Position numbers and translations under genes: made by a program. Of a stretch of 64,000 nucleotides of DNA, positions 28,312 to 37,635 are shown piece by piece. Source of the DNA: Xanthocytophaga agilis (GTDB lineage Bacteria > Bacteroidota > Bacteroidia > Cytophagales > 172606-1); contig NZ_JASJOU010000004.1 in the NCBI RefSeq assembly GCF_030068605.1, positions 186,001 to 250,000 on the forward strand. The letters are read 5' to 3'. The notes beneath the pieces were generated by a model. That model did not search any database and was not told where the DNA came from. It was given only the letters and a program-made list of their open reading frames with translations. Positions within the stretch are counted from its first letter, which is position 1. Each line of letters opens with the position of its first letter.

Positions 28312-28893
28312 ATGAGGAAACGTATGAATAAGACTACATCCTACCCAGTTGTTGGAATAGGTTTTTCAGCAGGAGGGATTGAGGCTCTACAAACGTTTTT
28401 GGCGAATTTGCCGAATCCTACAGGTGCTTCCTTTATTATTATTCCACATCTGTCTGCACAAAATGAAAGTCAGCTGGACAAGGTGCTCAAACGTTACACA
28501 AAACTGCAAATAAGCTGGATTACAGACCATGTTATCCCTCAGCCTGAATGTGCTTATCTATTGCCTCCTGGTAAACAGTTGGACTTTCAGGCTGAAGCTT
28601 TTTTACTTAGACCACGCTTACCCGAACAAAAAATCAATCACATGATTGACCTGGGGTTTACAGCTCTTGCACAGGCTTTTCAGCGGCGTGTGATTGGTAT
28701 TGTATTGTCAGGTATGGGCAACGATGGACTCACTGGTGCCAGAGCTATTGAGCAACAAGGTGGTATTGTACTGGTGCAGAATCCGGAAACAGCCCAGTTT
28801 CAGAGCATGCCCAAGTCTATAATTTCTCACGACCATCCGGATATGGTTGCTACACCCAAAGAACTGGCAGGCATATTGATGCGTATGTTATAA
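28312..28893 (+). CDS. CheB-type protein-glutamate methylesterase domain, stand-alone
   Basis: Consists only of the CheB catalytic domain (193 residues). The triad is visible: Ser19 in GFSAGG, His46 in IIPHLSA and Asp138 in GMGNDGL. It lacks the receiver domain of classical CheB, and no chemotaxis gene is nearby. In Bacteroidota such domains often occur fused with CheR and PAS modules in signalling proteins; here it is isolated. A second ATG at 28324 (MNKTTSYPVVG) is an alternative start. It may deamidate or demethylate a receptor elsewhere; this is inference. Confidence 0.9.
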   Translation: MRKRMNKTTSYPVVGIGFSAGGIEALQTFLANLPNPTGASFIIIPHLSAQNESQLDKVLKRYTKLQISWITDHVIPQPECAYLLPPGKQLDFQAEAFLLRPRLPEQKINHMIDLGFTALAQAFQRRVIGIVLSGMGNDGLTGARAIEQQGGIVLVQNPETAQFQSMPKSIISHDHPDMVATPKELAGILMRML

Positions 28894-28987
28894 ATTTGAT
28901 CAACTACCCGAACTTTTCCATATTATCGGATACATCTTGAATAGACCAGTTATACTATATATCATCAAAATGGGTAAAAGAATTATC

Positions 28988-28995
28988 TATCTTTG
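28988..28995 (+). promoter_or_regulatory. Candidate -7 element (TATCTTTG)
   Basis: TATCTTTG fits TAnnTTTG and lies about 150 bases before the MBL-rhodanese gene. No matching -33 box was found. Confidence 0.35.
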
Positions 28996-29148
28996 CATTC
29001 CTACTCTTTAACTGATAAATTGGAAAGAGGTAAGATAATAGACATATCAGTGAGAACAATAACGATCAACTGGGCCATTGCCTAGCTCTGATTGTACAAA
29101 CAGGCATTCATGAAACATAAACTTATACAATTGTAATTTGTAGAAAAG

Positions 29149-30606
29149 ATGGAAAGAAGAAAATTTATCTCTAATCTATCCGGCTTTGGAGCACTATCTT
29201 TGATGAAACCAGATTTGTTATTCAGTAAAACTGTCGTTTTTTCAGCCAATTATACGATTGAGCAATTTGAAGATAAAGGATTGGCGCATTTTTCATATGC
29301 TATGATGGCCGACAAAAAAATAATTGTCATAGATCCTAAAAGAGATCCGCAAATCTATTACGACTATGCCAAACAGCATAATGCTAAAATCATAGGCATC
29401 ATTGAGACTCATCCTCATGCTGATTTTGCCAGTGCACACCTGGAGATGCACAAGAAATTAAATGTACCCATCTATGCAAGTAGTCTGACCAAACCTGGTT
29501 ATCCGGGAACTGCGTTTGATGAGGGTGCAATCATTAAGCTTTCCGATAAGGTAAATTTACGATCGTTGTATACACCTGGCCATGCACCTGATCATATAGC
29601 TGTAGTGCTGGCTGAAAAAGGCAAAGACATTGCCGTATTTTCAGGCGACTCCCTGCTCATTGGTGATGTTGGGCGTCCGGATCTTCGGGATTTCTCTAAG
29701 AATGTAGACTCCCAGCGCCAAAAGCTAGCAGAGATGATGTATGACACCATTCATGAGAAGTTTGCCAAACTGAGTGATGAGGTGATTTTATATCCTGCTC
29801 ATGGTGCGGGTTCTTTGTGTGGAAAGTCTATTCGTAAAGCGGCCGACTCAACCATAGGGTATGAACGACAGCATAATTATGCTTTTGAGAAAAGAACAAA
29901 AGCTGAATTTGTAAGCTTGCTCTTGCAGGATCAACCATTTATCCCTAAATATTTTCCTTATTCAGTAGGGTTAAACATTCAGGGAGTTCCTGAACTAGCT
30001 GCAAGCCTGGCCAAAATCAACCGCTTACCCAAAAATTATCAGCCAGAGGCACAGGCTCTGATCATAGATTCCCGTCCGGCAGACGCTTTTAAAGCTTCGT
30101 ATATTACTGATGCCGTTAACATTCAAAATGGTGGAAGCTTCGCTACCTGGCTAGGAAGTCTGGTATCTCCTGATACACAATTTTATTTGATTGGTGCGGA
30201 TGAGGAGAGCTTAAAGGGTGTTATACAAAAGGCTGCTTCTATCGGATATGAATCTAAGATAAAAGGTGCCTTTGTCTATGATGCCAAAAACGGAAATCAG
30301 TTTGCTGCCCTTGATAGAAACTCATTCAAACCAGAAGAAAATAAGTATACGTATCTGGATGTACGAACAACAAAAGAGGTAAAACAGGAACCGGTTTTCA
30401 AAAACAGTATTAACATTCCTCTGCAGGAACTAGACAAACGCATGTCAGAGATTCCTACAGACAAACCTATTCTGGTAAACTGTGCCTCTGGCTATCGTTC
30501 TGCTACCGCAAGTAGTATGCTTAAAAAGCTGCTACCTACAGTACCTGTATATGACCTTGGAGCCGCAGTAGCAGACTACAAGAACACAGCAGAAGCTAAG
30601 AAGTAA
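29149..30606 (+). CDS. Exported MBL-fold hydrolase with two rhodanese domains
   Basis: Resembles persulfide dioxygenase-rhodanese fusions of sulfide metabolism. An N-terminal twin-arginine-like signal (MERRKFISNLSGFGALS) suggests export. The metallo-beta-lactamase domain (about 35-250) has the metal motif THPHADFASAH, GH in TPGHAPDH, SGDSLLIGDVGRPDL and PAHGAGS, matching ETHE1-like iron enzymes. The first rhodanese domain (about 290-390) has no Cys in the active-site position and is probably structural. The second (about 400-480) has Cys445 in VNCASGYRSA, an active-type loop. Length 485 is usual. Monocistronic, ending at a hairpin. Confidence 0.9.
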   Translation: MERRKFISNLSGFGALSLMKPDLLFSKTVVFSANYTIEQFEDKGLAHFSYAMMADKKIIVIDPKRDPQIYYDYAKQHNAKIIGIIETHPHADFASAHLEMHKKLNVPIYASSLTKPGYPGTAFDEGAIIKLSDKVNLRSLYTPGHAPDHIAVVLAEKGKDIAVFSGDSLLIGDVGRPDLRDFSKNVDSQRQKLAEMMYDTIHEKFAKLSDEVILYPAHGAGSLCGKSIRKAADSTIGYERQHNYAFEKRTKAEFVSLLLQDQPFIPKYFPYSVGLNIQGVPELAASLAKINRLPKNYQPEAQALIIDSRPADAFKASYITDAVNIQNGGSFATWLGSLVSPDTQFYLIGADEESLKGVIQKAASIGYESKIKGAFVYDAKNGNQFAALDRNSFKPEENKYTYLDVRTTKEVKQEPVFKNSINIPLQELDKRMSEIPTDKPILVNCASGYRSATASSMLKKLLPTVPVYDLGAAVADYKNTAEAKK

Positions 30607-30699
30607 AATATGTATAAAGAGTGATTGCTCCAGTAAATGACAGGCTGCCAGATTTAGATTTGTTTCCAATCTTGAGGATTTTAAGAATAAAAGTTTCCC

Positions 30700-30723
30700 G
30701 TCGTTGGTGTTTTCACCAACGAC
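30700..30723 (+). terminator. Hairpin terminator of the MBL-rhodanese gene
   Basis: 10-bp stem GTCGTTGGTG/CACCAACGAC with a TTTT loop. It is not followed by a long T-tract, so termination strength is uncertain. Confidence 0.6.
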
Positions 30724-30795
30724 CTGTTTCCTCTGTTCATGACCTTTTCCAACTTAAGGTAGATACAAAGTAGATCTTACTGGTTCGAACCTACA

Positions 30796-31011
30796 TTGAC
30801 AGTAACTTTAAAGGATGAAAAAGCCGCTAAGTCGCTTTTTAAAGATATGCAACAGATAGATAAAGTGAATCTCCCGTATGGATATTCTGCCTTTTTTGAT
30901 TGGAGCTGGTACCTGCATGGAAACAAGGTTTATTTTGTCTCTTTTCCTGTTCCATGTGAATTAAGAGAGAAAGTAGAAGAAACTATTGAGAGGATTTGTT
31001 GTGAGCCATGA
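30796..31011 (+). CDS. Small protein, possibly a fragment
   Basis: A 71-codon open frame whose only start is TTG at 30796; the in-frame stop upstream is at 30760 and no ATG lies between. The sequence TVTLKDEKAAKSLFKDMQQ and YFVSFPVP looks like genuine protein with an alpha/beta pattern, including SAFFDWSWYLHG. It may be the 3' end of a broken gene or a short gene with a non-standard start. No family recognised. Confidence 0.4.
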   Translation: MTVTLKDEKAAKSLFKDMQQIDKVNLPYGYSAFFDWSWYLHGNKVYFVSFPVPCELREKVEETIERICCEP

Positions 31012-31087
31012 ATGTTGTTCTCACCTTATAACTTCATTTAACTCCTGTTCGGCTATCATAGACTATGAAAGAGCTTTTCTGATTTGT

Positions 31088-31504
31088 CTATTTCTCGGCT
31101 GATTTAGCTAAATAATAGGTAAAGTTACGTTTTACTGGAGTAAGTCCCATATACTCTATGCCATGTCTTAAAGTTTTTCCGTAATGAAAAACATGCTCCT
31201 TAAAAAAGAAACTCTCATTCTCTGAATCTTTCACATTAAAGATTATTGTGTTATTTTTTATTTTGTATTGAAAATTGATAGGAATGTTGGATGGGGGGAT
31301 AAATTTACCTGTATAATTAGTAGTAAAGACAAATTTGGAACAAACATTGTAACAGGTCTCTATTGTATCATTTCCTGATTTACATAGGCTCCAACTACCT
31401 GAAAACTCATTCGCGCTTATTGTTAACTCTTGGCTTGGTGTTTTTGGTGTATTAGTACTGCAAGAAATTAACAGTAGTAAAAAAGCTGAAAATAGATTTT
31501 TCAT
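31088..31504 (-). CDS. Small lipoprotein, lipocalin-like
   Basis: A 138-residue predicted lipoprotein (signal ending LLISC, Cys at residue 15). After a short linker the chain runs ANEFSGSWSLCKSGNDTIETC and YTGKFIPPSN, with alternating strands that suggest a lipocalin-like beta-barrel of the type frequent in Bacteroidota. Cys positions could form two disulphides. Not assigned to a named family. Confidence 0.7.
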   Translation of the reverse strand: MKNLFSAFLLLLISCSTNTPKTPSQELTISANEFSGSWSLCKSGNDTIETCYNVCSKFVFTTNYTGKFIPPSNIPINFQYKIKNNTIIFNVKDSENESFFFKEHVFHYGKTLRHGIEYMGLTPVKRNFTYYLAKSAEK

Positions 31505-31617
31505 TGAATTAATTTGGGTTAGAGAGTAAGCTATATCAATAGCTTCTATACTATAATATACTCAAGTCCTTTATAGTCTGTAACAATAATAGTCATCAGC
31601 AATCTCTAAACCTCGAT

Positions 31618-32232
31618 ATGAAGGAAAATTGTACACTTGGAACAACAGGTTATGCTACCGTTATCCCCAAATTTATAGACGCAACCCTAGCTATAGACTT
31701 TACAGAGCTCCATCAGGATTTTTTACCTTATATTCCCTCAAATGCAAGTCGCATACTGGACATAGGAGCAGGTATTGGGAGGGATGCGTTTGTATTAGCC
31801 CAAATGGGACATTCGGTTGTTGCTGTTGAACCTACTCATGAACTTCGTCTGGTAGGAGAGAAGTTATTCGATTCTAAAAATATAAAATGGGTGGATGATT
31901 CCTTACCTGCGCTTAGCTTGCTTGATGATCAATTGGGTTTGTTTGATTTTATTCTGGCTTCAGGAGTATGGCACCACCTAAATGAGGAGGAGCAATCCCG
32001 TTCCATGCAACGAGTCGCCCAGCTACTAATTCACAATGGAATTTTTGCTCTTACACTTCGACACGGACCCTCAGGTGCAGGAACACATGTCTTTCCGATC
32101 AATCCAAAACGAACCATTCAACATGCCAGCCAGTTGGGGTTAAAACCAGTATTGATTTTGGAAAATCAGCCAAGTCTTATGAAAAACAAAGAAAATGTAT
32201 TCTGGACAAAATTAGTATTTCAAAAACAGTAA
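31618..32232 (+). CDS. Class I SAM-dependent methyltransferase
   Basis: Rossmann-fold methyltransferase. The SAM-binding motif I is ILDIGAGIGRDAFVLA (about 43-58), the acidic residue at the end of strand 2 is in VVAVEPT, and motif IV is FILASGVWHHLNEEEQ. Length 204 is normal. Substrate is not predictable; GVWHHL resembles small-molecule methyltransferases. Soluble, monocistronic. Confidence 0.92.
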   Translation: MKENCTLGTTGYATVIPKFIDATLAIDFTELHQDFLPYIPSNASRILDIGAGIGRDAFVLAQMGHSVVAVEPTHELRLVGEKLFDSKNIKWVDDSLPALSLLDDQLGLFDFILASGVWHHLNEEEQSRSMQRVAQLLIHNGIFALTLRHGPSGAGTHVFPINPKRTIQHASQLGLKPVLILENQPSLMKNKENVFWTKLVFQKQ

Positions 32233-32297
32233 GCACTTTAGTTACAACGGATCTGAACAAATGCCCAGACCCTTCCTATATTTTTGTAATGATGTAA

Positions 32298-32963
32298 CTA
32301 CTGAAATCTTTCAGTTTGAAGTAGTTCTTTTTCAATACAGATACTTCGCTCTATCTTCTTTAAACCTGTTCTGACAAACGTTAAGGGGTGCTGAGGAAAC
32401 ATAGAATCATATTCTTCACTTTCTGATAGATTCATTTGTATGCCTTCTCTTATCTCTGAGTCATATGGATCTTTGAACCATCCTGTAATCCCATTTTCGC
32501 CTAATTCGATGGTTCCTTCACTTAACATTTTATTGGCAATAGTAGCATCCCGTACTCCTGTGGTTCCCTGTTCCCAAGACTGAATTTTCACTACATAACT
32601 GTAGTTCTTAAAAGGAATTGTAATAGATCCTATATAGGCCATACCTGTAGGTTGCATTGGAAATTTAAAGATGGTTTTAACACTAGGTATTCCCGCAATC
32701 AGGATATTCGTTACTTCTATAATACCTCCATCCGGTTGAGCTATAGTACGATATAAGTTTCTAAGATTATCTATATGATCTGGATGACAAGGGAGGTCTG
32801 GTGGAATGCTAAAGAAATTTATACTCAGTATCGCCGGATAATCTTTCCTTTCCCACTTATACTCTTTATCCGTTTTTTCTTCTTCAACCCACTCTGTTGT
32901 ATCTATTTTTAAAGAGTTAATGCTTGGTTCTGAGGAGCTAAATAATTTTTTAAAAAAGTTCAT
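32298..32963 (-). CDS. Conserved hypothetical protein
   Basis: A 221-residue soluble protein beginning MNFFKKLFSSSEPS. The middle (about 45-160) has alternating strands and helices including LRNLYRTIAQPDGGIIEVTN and YVVKIQSWEQGTTGVRDATIAN. No catalytic motif or named family recognised. The frame is clean and codon use is like that of neighbours. Convergent with the methyltransferase gene. Confidence 0.65.
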   Translation of the reverse strand: MNFFKKLFSSSEPSINSLKIDTTEWVEEEKTDKEYKWERKDYPAILSINFFSIPPDLPCHPDHIDNLRNLYRTIAQPDGGIIEVTNILIAGIPSVKTIFKFPMQPTGMAYIGSITIPFKNYSYVVKIQSWEQGTTGVRDATIANKMLSEGTIELGENGITGWFKDPYDSEIREGIQMNLSESEEYDSMFPQHPLTFVRTGLKKIERSICIEKELLQTERFQ

Positions 32964-33160
32964 TGAAAAGATTGCTACAAGTAGATAGAAGGATAAATGC
33001 TTAAAATTTACTGTTAATAGTTTGTTTACACAAAAAAATGTGTGAATTCTGGTGCAATATAGATTTTTACCGCTTCCATAATACGTTGTATTTACTTGTA
33101 TTGCAACTTACCTTTACCAGTCAAACCAAATATGAAACACTTCTGTATTTAGCAGATTAG

Positions 33161-33300
33161 TACAAGCTTTATTGGCTATGGTGTTGGTTTACTAATGGAA
33201 CAGTTGTGTCTGATATGGGTATGGAGGATATTGCGCCTATAGTAGCCAAACTGCTTGGACTTTCCTGCACTTTACCAGATAGAGTATTTTATTTCTTTTC
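33161..33300 (+). pseudogene. C-terminal scrap, alkaline phosphatase/phosphodiesterase-like
   Basis: An unbroken frame reads NGTVVSDMGMEDIAPIVAK followed by LLGL and LPD, closely matching the end of alkaline phosphatase superfamily enzymes, where a short helix (xDIAPTIAxLLGI) closes the domain. It has an in-frame stop upstream at 33158 and no start or catalytic domain. Probably a remnant of a deleted gene. The family call rests on this one segment. Confidence 0.4.
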
Positions 33301-33566
33301 TATCCTGCTGAAAGAATCTCTCCGCCATGGAGGGACAGATGTGGCAAGACCGATGGCCCTTACTTTTGATTGTATTTTTCTCTCATAATATAAACGCAAC
33401 TCTATTTGTCAAGAGATCCTTTCAGAAAGACAGGAAGAGGGATGATTCTTTCGGAAGGAAAAGAAATTACAGGATGTGTATCTGGAAAATGTCTTTTTCT
33501 GCTTCTAACCTGATTATTGGCTACGACAACAGTTAATTCGGCTACGTCCGTGGTTTTGTTTCGCTA

Positions 33567-33574
33567 TAAGTTTG
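33567..33574 (+). promoter_or_regulatory. -7 promoter element (TAAGTTTG)
   Basis: TAAGTTTG matches TAnnTTTG, 44 bases before the NmrA-like gene. No clear -33 box. Confidence 0.5.
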
Positions 33575-33617
33575 CTATTACTATTTCATACTATGATTTA
33601 CCCTAAAATTTAAACAG

Positions 33618-34523
33618 ATGAAAATTGTACTAACAGGCTCAATTGGCCACATTGGCAAACCACTCACAACCGAATTAGTTAAAAAAGGACATCAGGTAAC
33701 TGTAATCAGCAGTAGCCCGGAACGGCAAAAAGCCATTGAAGAATTAGGTGCAACAGCCGCCATAGGTACAATGGAAGATGCTGATTTCTTGACAAGGACT
33801 TTTACTGGAGCAGATATTGTATATCTTATGGAAACATTGGGAACAGGCTCTGTTGCCTTCTTTGACCAAAATCTTAACATTATTGACGCCATTACACAGA
33901 TTGGCTACAATTATAAGCAGGCTATTGAACGTGCTGGTGTTAAAAAGATTGTGCATCTAAGCAGTATCGGTGCAGACAAGGGAGCAGGTCTGCTTCGCTT
34001 TCATTACAATGTAGAGAACATCCTGAGGGAGTTGCCCGATGATATTTCTATTAAGTGTATGCGTCCTGTAGGCTTTTACTATACTATCTATCCATTCATT
34101 TCAATGATTCAGAAAGATGGAGCTATTTTCGCGAACTGGGGTGGAGGCGTAAAAGAACCTTGGGTGGAACCTGCTGACATTGCAGCTGTGATAGCTGAAG
34201 AAATGGAAAGTCCATTTGAGGGAAGATCTATTCGCTATATTGCCAGCGACGAAGTTTCACCCAATGAGTTGGCAAAGATTTTAGGGAATGCCATTGGAAA
34301 GCCTGATCTTCAGTGGATAGAAATTAGTGATGAACAAATGTTACAGGGTTTACTGGCAGCAGGTATGAGTTTGGAAACGGCAAAAGGATATGTAGAAATG
34401 AATGTAGGGCGACGGGATGGTTCATTATATGAAGATTACTTTAAACACAGACCTAAGCTGGGAAAGGTAAAGCTGACAGACTTTGCCAAGGATTTTGCAG
34501 TCGCATTCGCTAAAAACCAGTAA
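33618..34523 (+). CDS. NmrA-like NAD(P)-binding protein
   Basis: Atypical short-chain dehydrogenase of the NmrA/NAD(P)H-binding group. The cofactor loop is TGSIGHIGKPL (GxxGxxG) near the N-terminus, with strand 2 ending VISSSPER. HLSSIGADKGAG is the strand-4/5 segment where classical SDRs have the catalytic Ser; the YxxxK pair is not obvious, as usual in this group. May be an NAD(P)-dependent oxidoreductase or a redox sensor. An AraC-type regulator starts 9 bases after its stop, so the two form an operon. Confidence 0.9.
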   Translation: MKIVLTGSIGHIGKPLTTELVKKGHQVTVISSSPERQKAIEELGATAAIGTMEDADFLTRTFTGADIVYLMETLGTGSVAFFDQNLNIIDAITQIGYNYKQAIERAGVKKIVHLSSIGADKGAGLLRFHYNVENILRELPDDISIKCMRPVGFYYTIYPFISMIQKDGAIFANWGGGVKEPWVEPADIAAVIAEEMESPFEGRSIRYIASDEVSPNELAKILGNAIGKPDLQWIEISDEQMLQGLLAAGMSLETAKGYVEMNVGRRDGSLYEDYFKHRPKLGKVKLTDFAKDFAVAFAKNQ

Positions 34524-34532
34524 ACTTGTAGT

Positions 34533-35450
34533 ATGCAGGAGACAACACCTATCCGGATAAAAACCATATCCGAACTTCATGCCCTTCGTGGTCTGCCTAA
34601 GCCACTGCATCCGCTGATCAGTGTGATAAATCTGGAAACTATTGAAAAGACAGAAGCACAGACACAAGGGACTGTTGTACTTGATTTTTATTCTATCTCT
34701 ATCAAACGAGGTCTAAACATTAAGTACAAATATGGTCAACAGCAATACGATTTTGATGAAGGTGTTATGTTCTTTACCGCACCTGGTCAGGTAATAGGAA
34801 TGGAAGTTGGTGACGAACCAATCAAACATACGGGATGGACATTATTTATCCATCCCGATTTTCTCTGGAATACGAATCTGGCTAAAGGGATCAAAAAGTA
34901 TGAGTTCTTTGACTATGCTGTAAGTGAAGCACTTTTCCTTTCCGAAAGAGAAGAGCAAATGGTTAAGCTTATTCTTCAGGATATGGAACGTGAATATGAC
35001 GCCAACATTGACAGGTTTAGCCAGAACATTATTATCTCGCAAATAGAATTGCTGCTTAACTATTCAGAGCGATTCTATAACCGGCAGTTTATCACCCGTA
35101 AGAAGGCGCATCACCAGATTCTGGATAAGCTGGAACAACTGCTTGATGAATACTTTACTGATGACAGCCGGATACAAACAGGCTTGCCAACGGTGCAGGA
35201 GGTAGCCGATGCATTAAACTTATCTCCAACCTATCTTGGAGGATTGTTAAAAGCACTTACCGGATTGAGTACCCAGCAACATATCCATGAAAAACTGATT
35301 GAAAAAGCAAAAGAGAAGCTATCCACTACTCGTTTGTCTGTCAGTGAGATTGCCTATGCCTTAGGCTTTGAGCATCCACAATCGTTCAGTAAGTTGTTTA
35401 AAAGTAAGACCAATCAGTCTCCACTAGAGTTTCGGGAAAATTTTAACTGA
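34533..35450 (+). CDS. AraC family transcriptional regulator
   Basis: A 305-residue regulator with an N-terminal cupin-like sensor domain (about 20-160) and a C-terminal AraC DNA-binding domain (about 200-300): first HTH in VQEVADALNLSPTYLGGLLK, second in VSEIAYALGFEHPQSFSKLFK, ending KTNQSPLEFRENF. It overlaps functionally with the NmrA-like gene just before it. Autoregulation is likely but not visible. Confidence 0.93.
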   Translation: MQETTPIRIKTISELHALRGLPKPLHPLISVINLETIEKTEAQTQGTVVLDFYSISIKRGLNIKYKYGQQQYDFDEGVMFFTAPGQVIGMEVGDEPIKHTGWTLFIHPDFLWNTNLAKGIKKYEFFDYAVSEALFLSEREEQMVKLILQDMEREYDANIDRFSQNIIISQIELLLNYSERFYNRQFITRKKAHHQILDKLEQLLDEYFTDDSRIQTGLPTVQEVADALNLSPTYLGGLLKALTGLSTQQHIHEKLIEKAKEKLSTTRLSVSEIAYALGFEHPQSFSKLFKSKTNQSPLEFRENFN

Positions 35451-35585
35451 TGTTCCCTTTTTGATTATTATCAACCTTATTATATGTACTGACTTATGGA
35501 AACACAAGATTGATTTGCCAACACGCAATAAAAATTACTAACTTGATCTTTCAAATCGTCAAACCAGTTTTTAAAAGATCATCGA

Positions 35586-36533
35586 ATGAAAATACAATCC
35601 TTTTCAACTACTGACAGAAGATTACGTGTCCTCTTAAAGTCTTTATATACCAGAAGATTCTGGTCATTTGTCATTCTGGTAATTTTATTATTAGGAGATA
35701 CAATCTCTCAGGCACAACAGATTATTTCCGATTCAGTAGAGATAGAAGGGCATTACCGGGTATTTCATTTCCATAAACCTACACAAAAGCTCAAAAACCC
35801 TTCTCTTATCTTTGTGATGCATGGCTCTGGTGGAAATGGCAAGGATATGATGAAGGGGGCTGTAAAGATGGAGCAAAAGACCAATGCAGAAAATGCAATA
35901 GCTGTATATCCGGATGGTTATAAAAAGTTCTGGAACGAATGCCGTAAGGCTGCTCCTGTTCCTGCCAATCAGGAAAATATCAACGAACAGGCGTTTTTTC
36001 AGTCAGTGATCAACTACTTTGTTAAAAAGTACCATGTCAACAAACGGTATGTATTTGCTGTAGGCACTTCAGGAGGTGGACACATGGCTTATAAGCTGGG
36101 ACTTACCATGCCTGAATCGTTCAGAGCCATTACTGCTTTGATTGCCAACTTACCAGATACCAACAATATTGACTGTACACCTGTTGGAAAGCCTCTTCCT
36201 GTCATGATAGTCAATGGCACCAATGACAATATTAACCCATACAATGGGGGAGAAGTAAAGATTGGGTTTAATATGGGTTTTGTCCGTTCTACAGACCGCA
36301 CGTTTCATTACTGGTCTGAGTTGGCAGGGTATAAAGGTGATCCTGTAAAAGAAGATGTTCCCAATACAGATCCGAATGATGGCAGAACAATAGAGCGATA
36401 TACGTATAAAGAAAAAGGAAAACCGGAAGTTGTATTGCTGAAGGTAATAGGAGGGAAGCATGACTATCCCAATGATATTGATATACATACAGAAGCCTGG
36501 GAGTTTTTTAAGCGACAGATGAAAGGCGAATAA
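35586..36533 (+). CDS. PHB-depolymerase-like secreted esterase (LpqC type)
   Basis: Exported serine esterase of the polyhydroxybutyrate depolymerase/LpqC family. A hydrophobic N-terminal segment (about residues 22-42) is a signal or anchor. The nucleophile is in GTSGGGHMAY (GxSxG) and the oxyanion segment in VMHGSGGNGKD; the acid and His are probably in NGTNDNINPYNGG and GGKHDYPND. The family cleaves polyesters, feruloyl or acetyl esters on polysaccharides; substrate is not predictable here. Ends at a hairpin. Confidence 0.9.
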   Translation: MKIQSFSTTDRRLRVLLKSLYTRRFWSFVILVILLLGDTISQAQQIISDSVEIEGHYRVFHFHKPTQKLKNPSLIFVMHGSGGNGKDMMKGAVKMEQKTNAENAIAVYPDGYKKFWNECRKAAPVPANQENINEQAFFQSVINYFVKKYHVNKRYVFAVGTSGGGHMAYKLGLTMPESFRAITALIANLPDTNNIDCTPVGKPLPVMIVNGTNDNINPYNGGEVKIGFNMGFVRSTDRTFHYWSELAGYKGDPVKEDVPNTDPNDGRTIERYTYKEKGKPEVVLLKVIGGKHDYPNDIDIHTEAWEFFKRQMKGE

Positions 36534-36537
36534 GGTA

Positions 36538-36573
36538 TTACCTGTTATAAATGCTGGTATTTATAACAGGTAA
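36538..36573 (+). terminator. Hairpin after the esterase gene
   Basis: 15-bp perfect inverted repeat (36538-36552 with 36559-36573), 6-base loop, 4 bases after the stop codon. Confidence 0.75.
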
Positions 36574-36623
36574 AGTTGTTGCATACTGAACAATACATTA
36601 TGAATAAGTTCTAAATTGGGTAT

Positions 36624-37547
36624 ATGGAGAAAGTAACGATTCCACGGTTAGAAATAGAAGACTTTGAACAGGTTAACTTTAAGGTGCCTTTTCTGAATGT
36701 AGAGTAGTATCCCTATGATGCAAACTATTTCATTGTAAAATATCCGGTGCAGGATTATATTTCTCCTAATCGCAGGCAGTTTTACAAGATCTTTCATATT
36801 ACTTCTGGTATAGGTATACTAACTGTAGGACTACATCAGTATTTTCTTAGTCCGGGAGACATAGCTTTTTTGCATCCGGATGAAATCATGTCCTGACAAA
36901 CAACTTCGCTGGAAACAGAAGGACATTTCTGTTTGATTCACCCACACTACTTTGATCAGGCTGCCCATTTGGTTCACCTGTTCAGACACTATCCCTATTT
37001 TAAACCTTCTCAGGCAGTTGTTCAGTTAACAGAGGCTCAGTTTGTAAAAATCAATCAGTATTTTAAAGCAATACTTGAGGAGGATGAAGGGCATAACGAC
37101 GATAAGAAGCAGGCTATATTTCTTCACTTGCAACTAATCCTGCTGGAAGCACAGCGAGTAGGTAAAAATCTGGCAGATGTAAAAGTACCTGAAAGCTATC
37201 GTTACATACATGGATTTCTGTACCTGCTTGAGTCCACCTTTCAGATAACCAGACCTGATACGGTGGTGAAAATCAAAACAGTTGCAGAGTTTGCGGATCA
37301 GCTACATGTTCATCCCAATTACCTGAATGCGTTGGTGAAAAACCAGACAGGGAAAACACTACGGGAACATATTCAGGATCGGTTACTCTACGAAGCGAAG
37401 GTATTACTGACCCAGACAGACTGGGATATCCGGACTATCAGTTATGTACTGGGCTTTTCTGAACAGGCTGCCTTTACCACCTTTTTTAGCAAGGAAGAAG
37501 GTGCATCGCCCTCTAAATTTCGGGAGAATATGATGGTTTTACGGTGA
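36624..37547 (+). pseudogene. AraC family regulator with two in-frame stop codons
   Basis: One frame reads through as a complete AraC regulator of 307 codons: MEKVTIPRLEIEDFEQV at the start, cupin part with YKIFHITSGIGILTVGLHQY and PGDIAFLHPDEIMS, and a C-terminal double HTH (VAEFADQLHVHPNYLNALVK, IRTISYVLGFSEQAAFTTFF). It is interrupted by TAG at 36705 (codon 28) and TGA at 36894 (codon 91, where relatives have Trp). Frame and sequence are otherwise intact, which points to recent inactivation. The 3' part alone could start only at TTG 36933 and would keep the DNA-binding domain. Confidence 0.8.
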
Positions 37548-37635
37548 GTATTTGAAACTCACAAATATCCCTGTGATTTGCGTAAGGGCTAACCAGGCTA
37601 TTGTGTGTTCCTTTGTGTCATAAAATCTGACAACA

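Larger units (their letters stand above)
32964..33617. other. Gene-poor 650 bp with a degraded gene fragment
   Basis: The gap contains one readable coding scrap (33161-33300, listed separately) and otherwise AT-rich sequence. A -7 element for the following NmrA gene is at 33567-33574. Short open frames at 33327-33536 overlap the scrap and look non-coding. Confidence 0.5.

Noticed and set aside
30781-30795. tRNA T-arm-like GGTTCGAACC
   Set aside because: No acceptor stem or other cloverleaf parts can be folded around it; flanks are not complementary.
33327-33536. 69-codon plus-strand frame after the phosphatase scrap
   Set aside because: Composition unlike a protein of this genome and overlaps the decayed region; no features.
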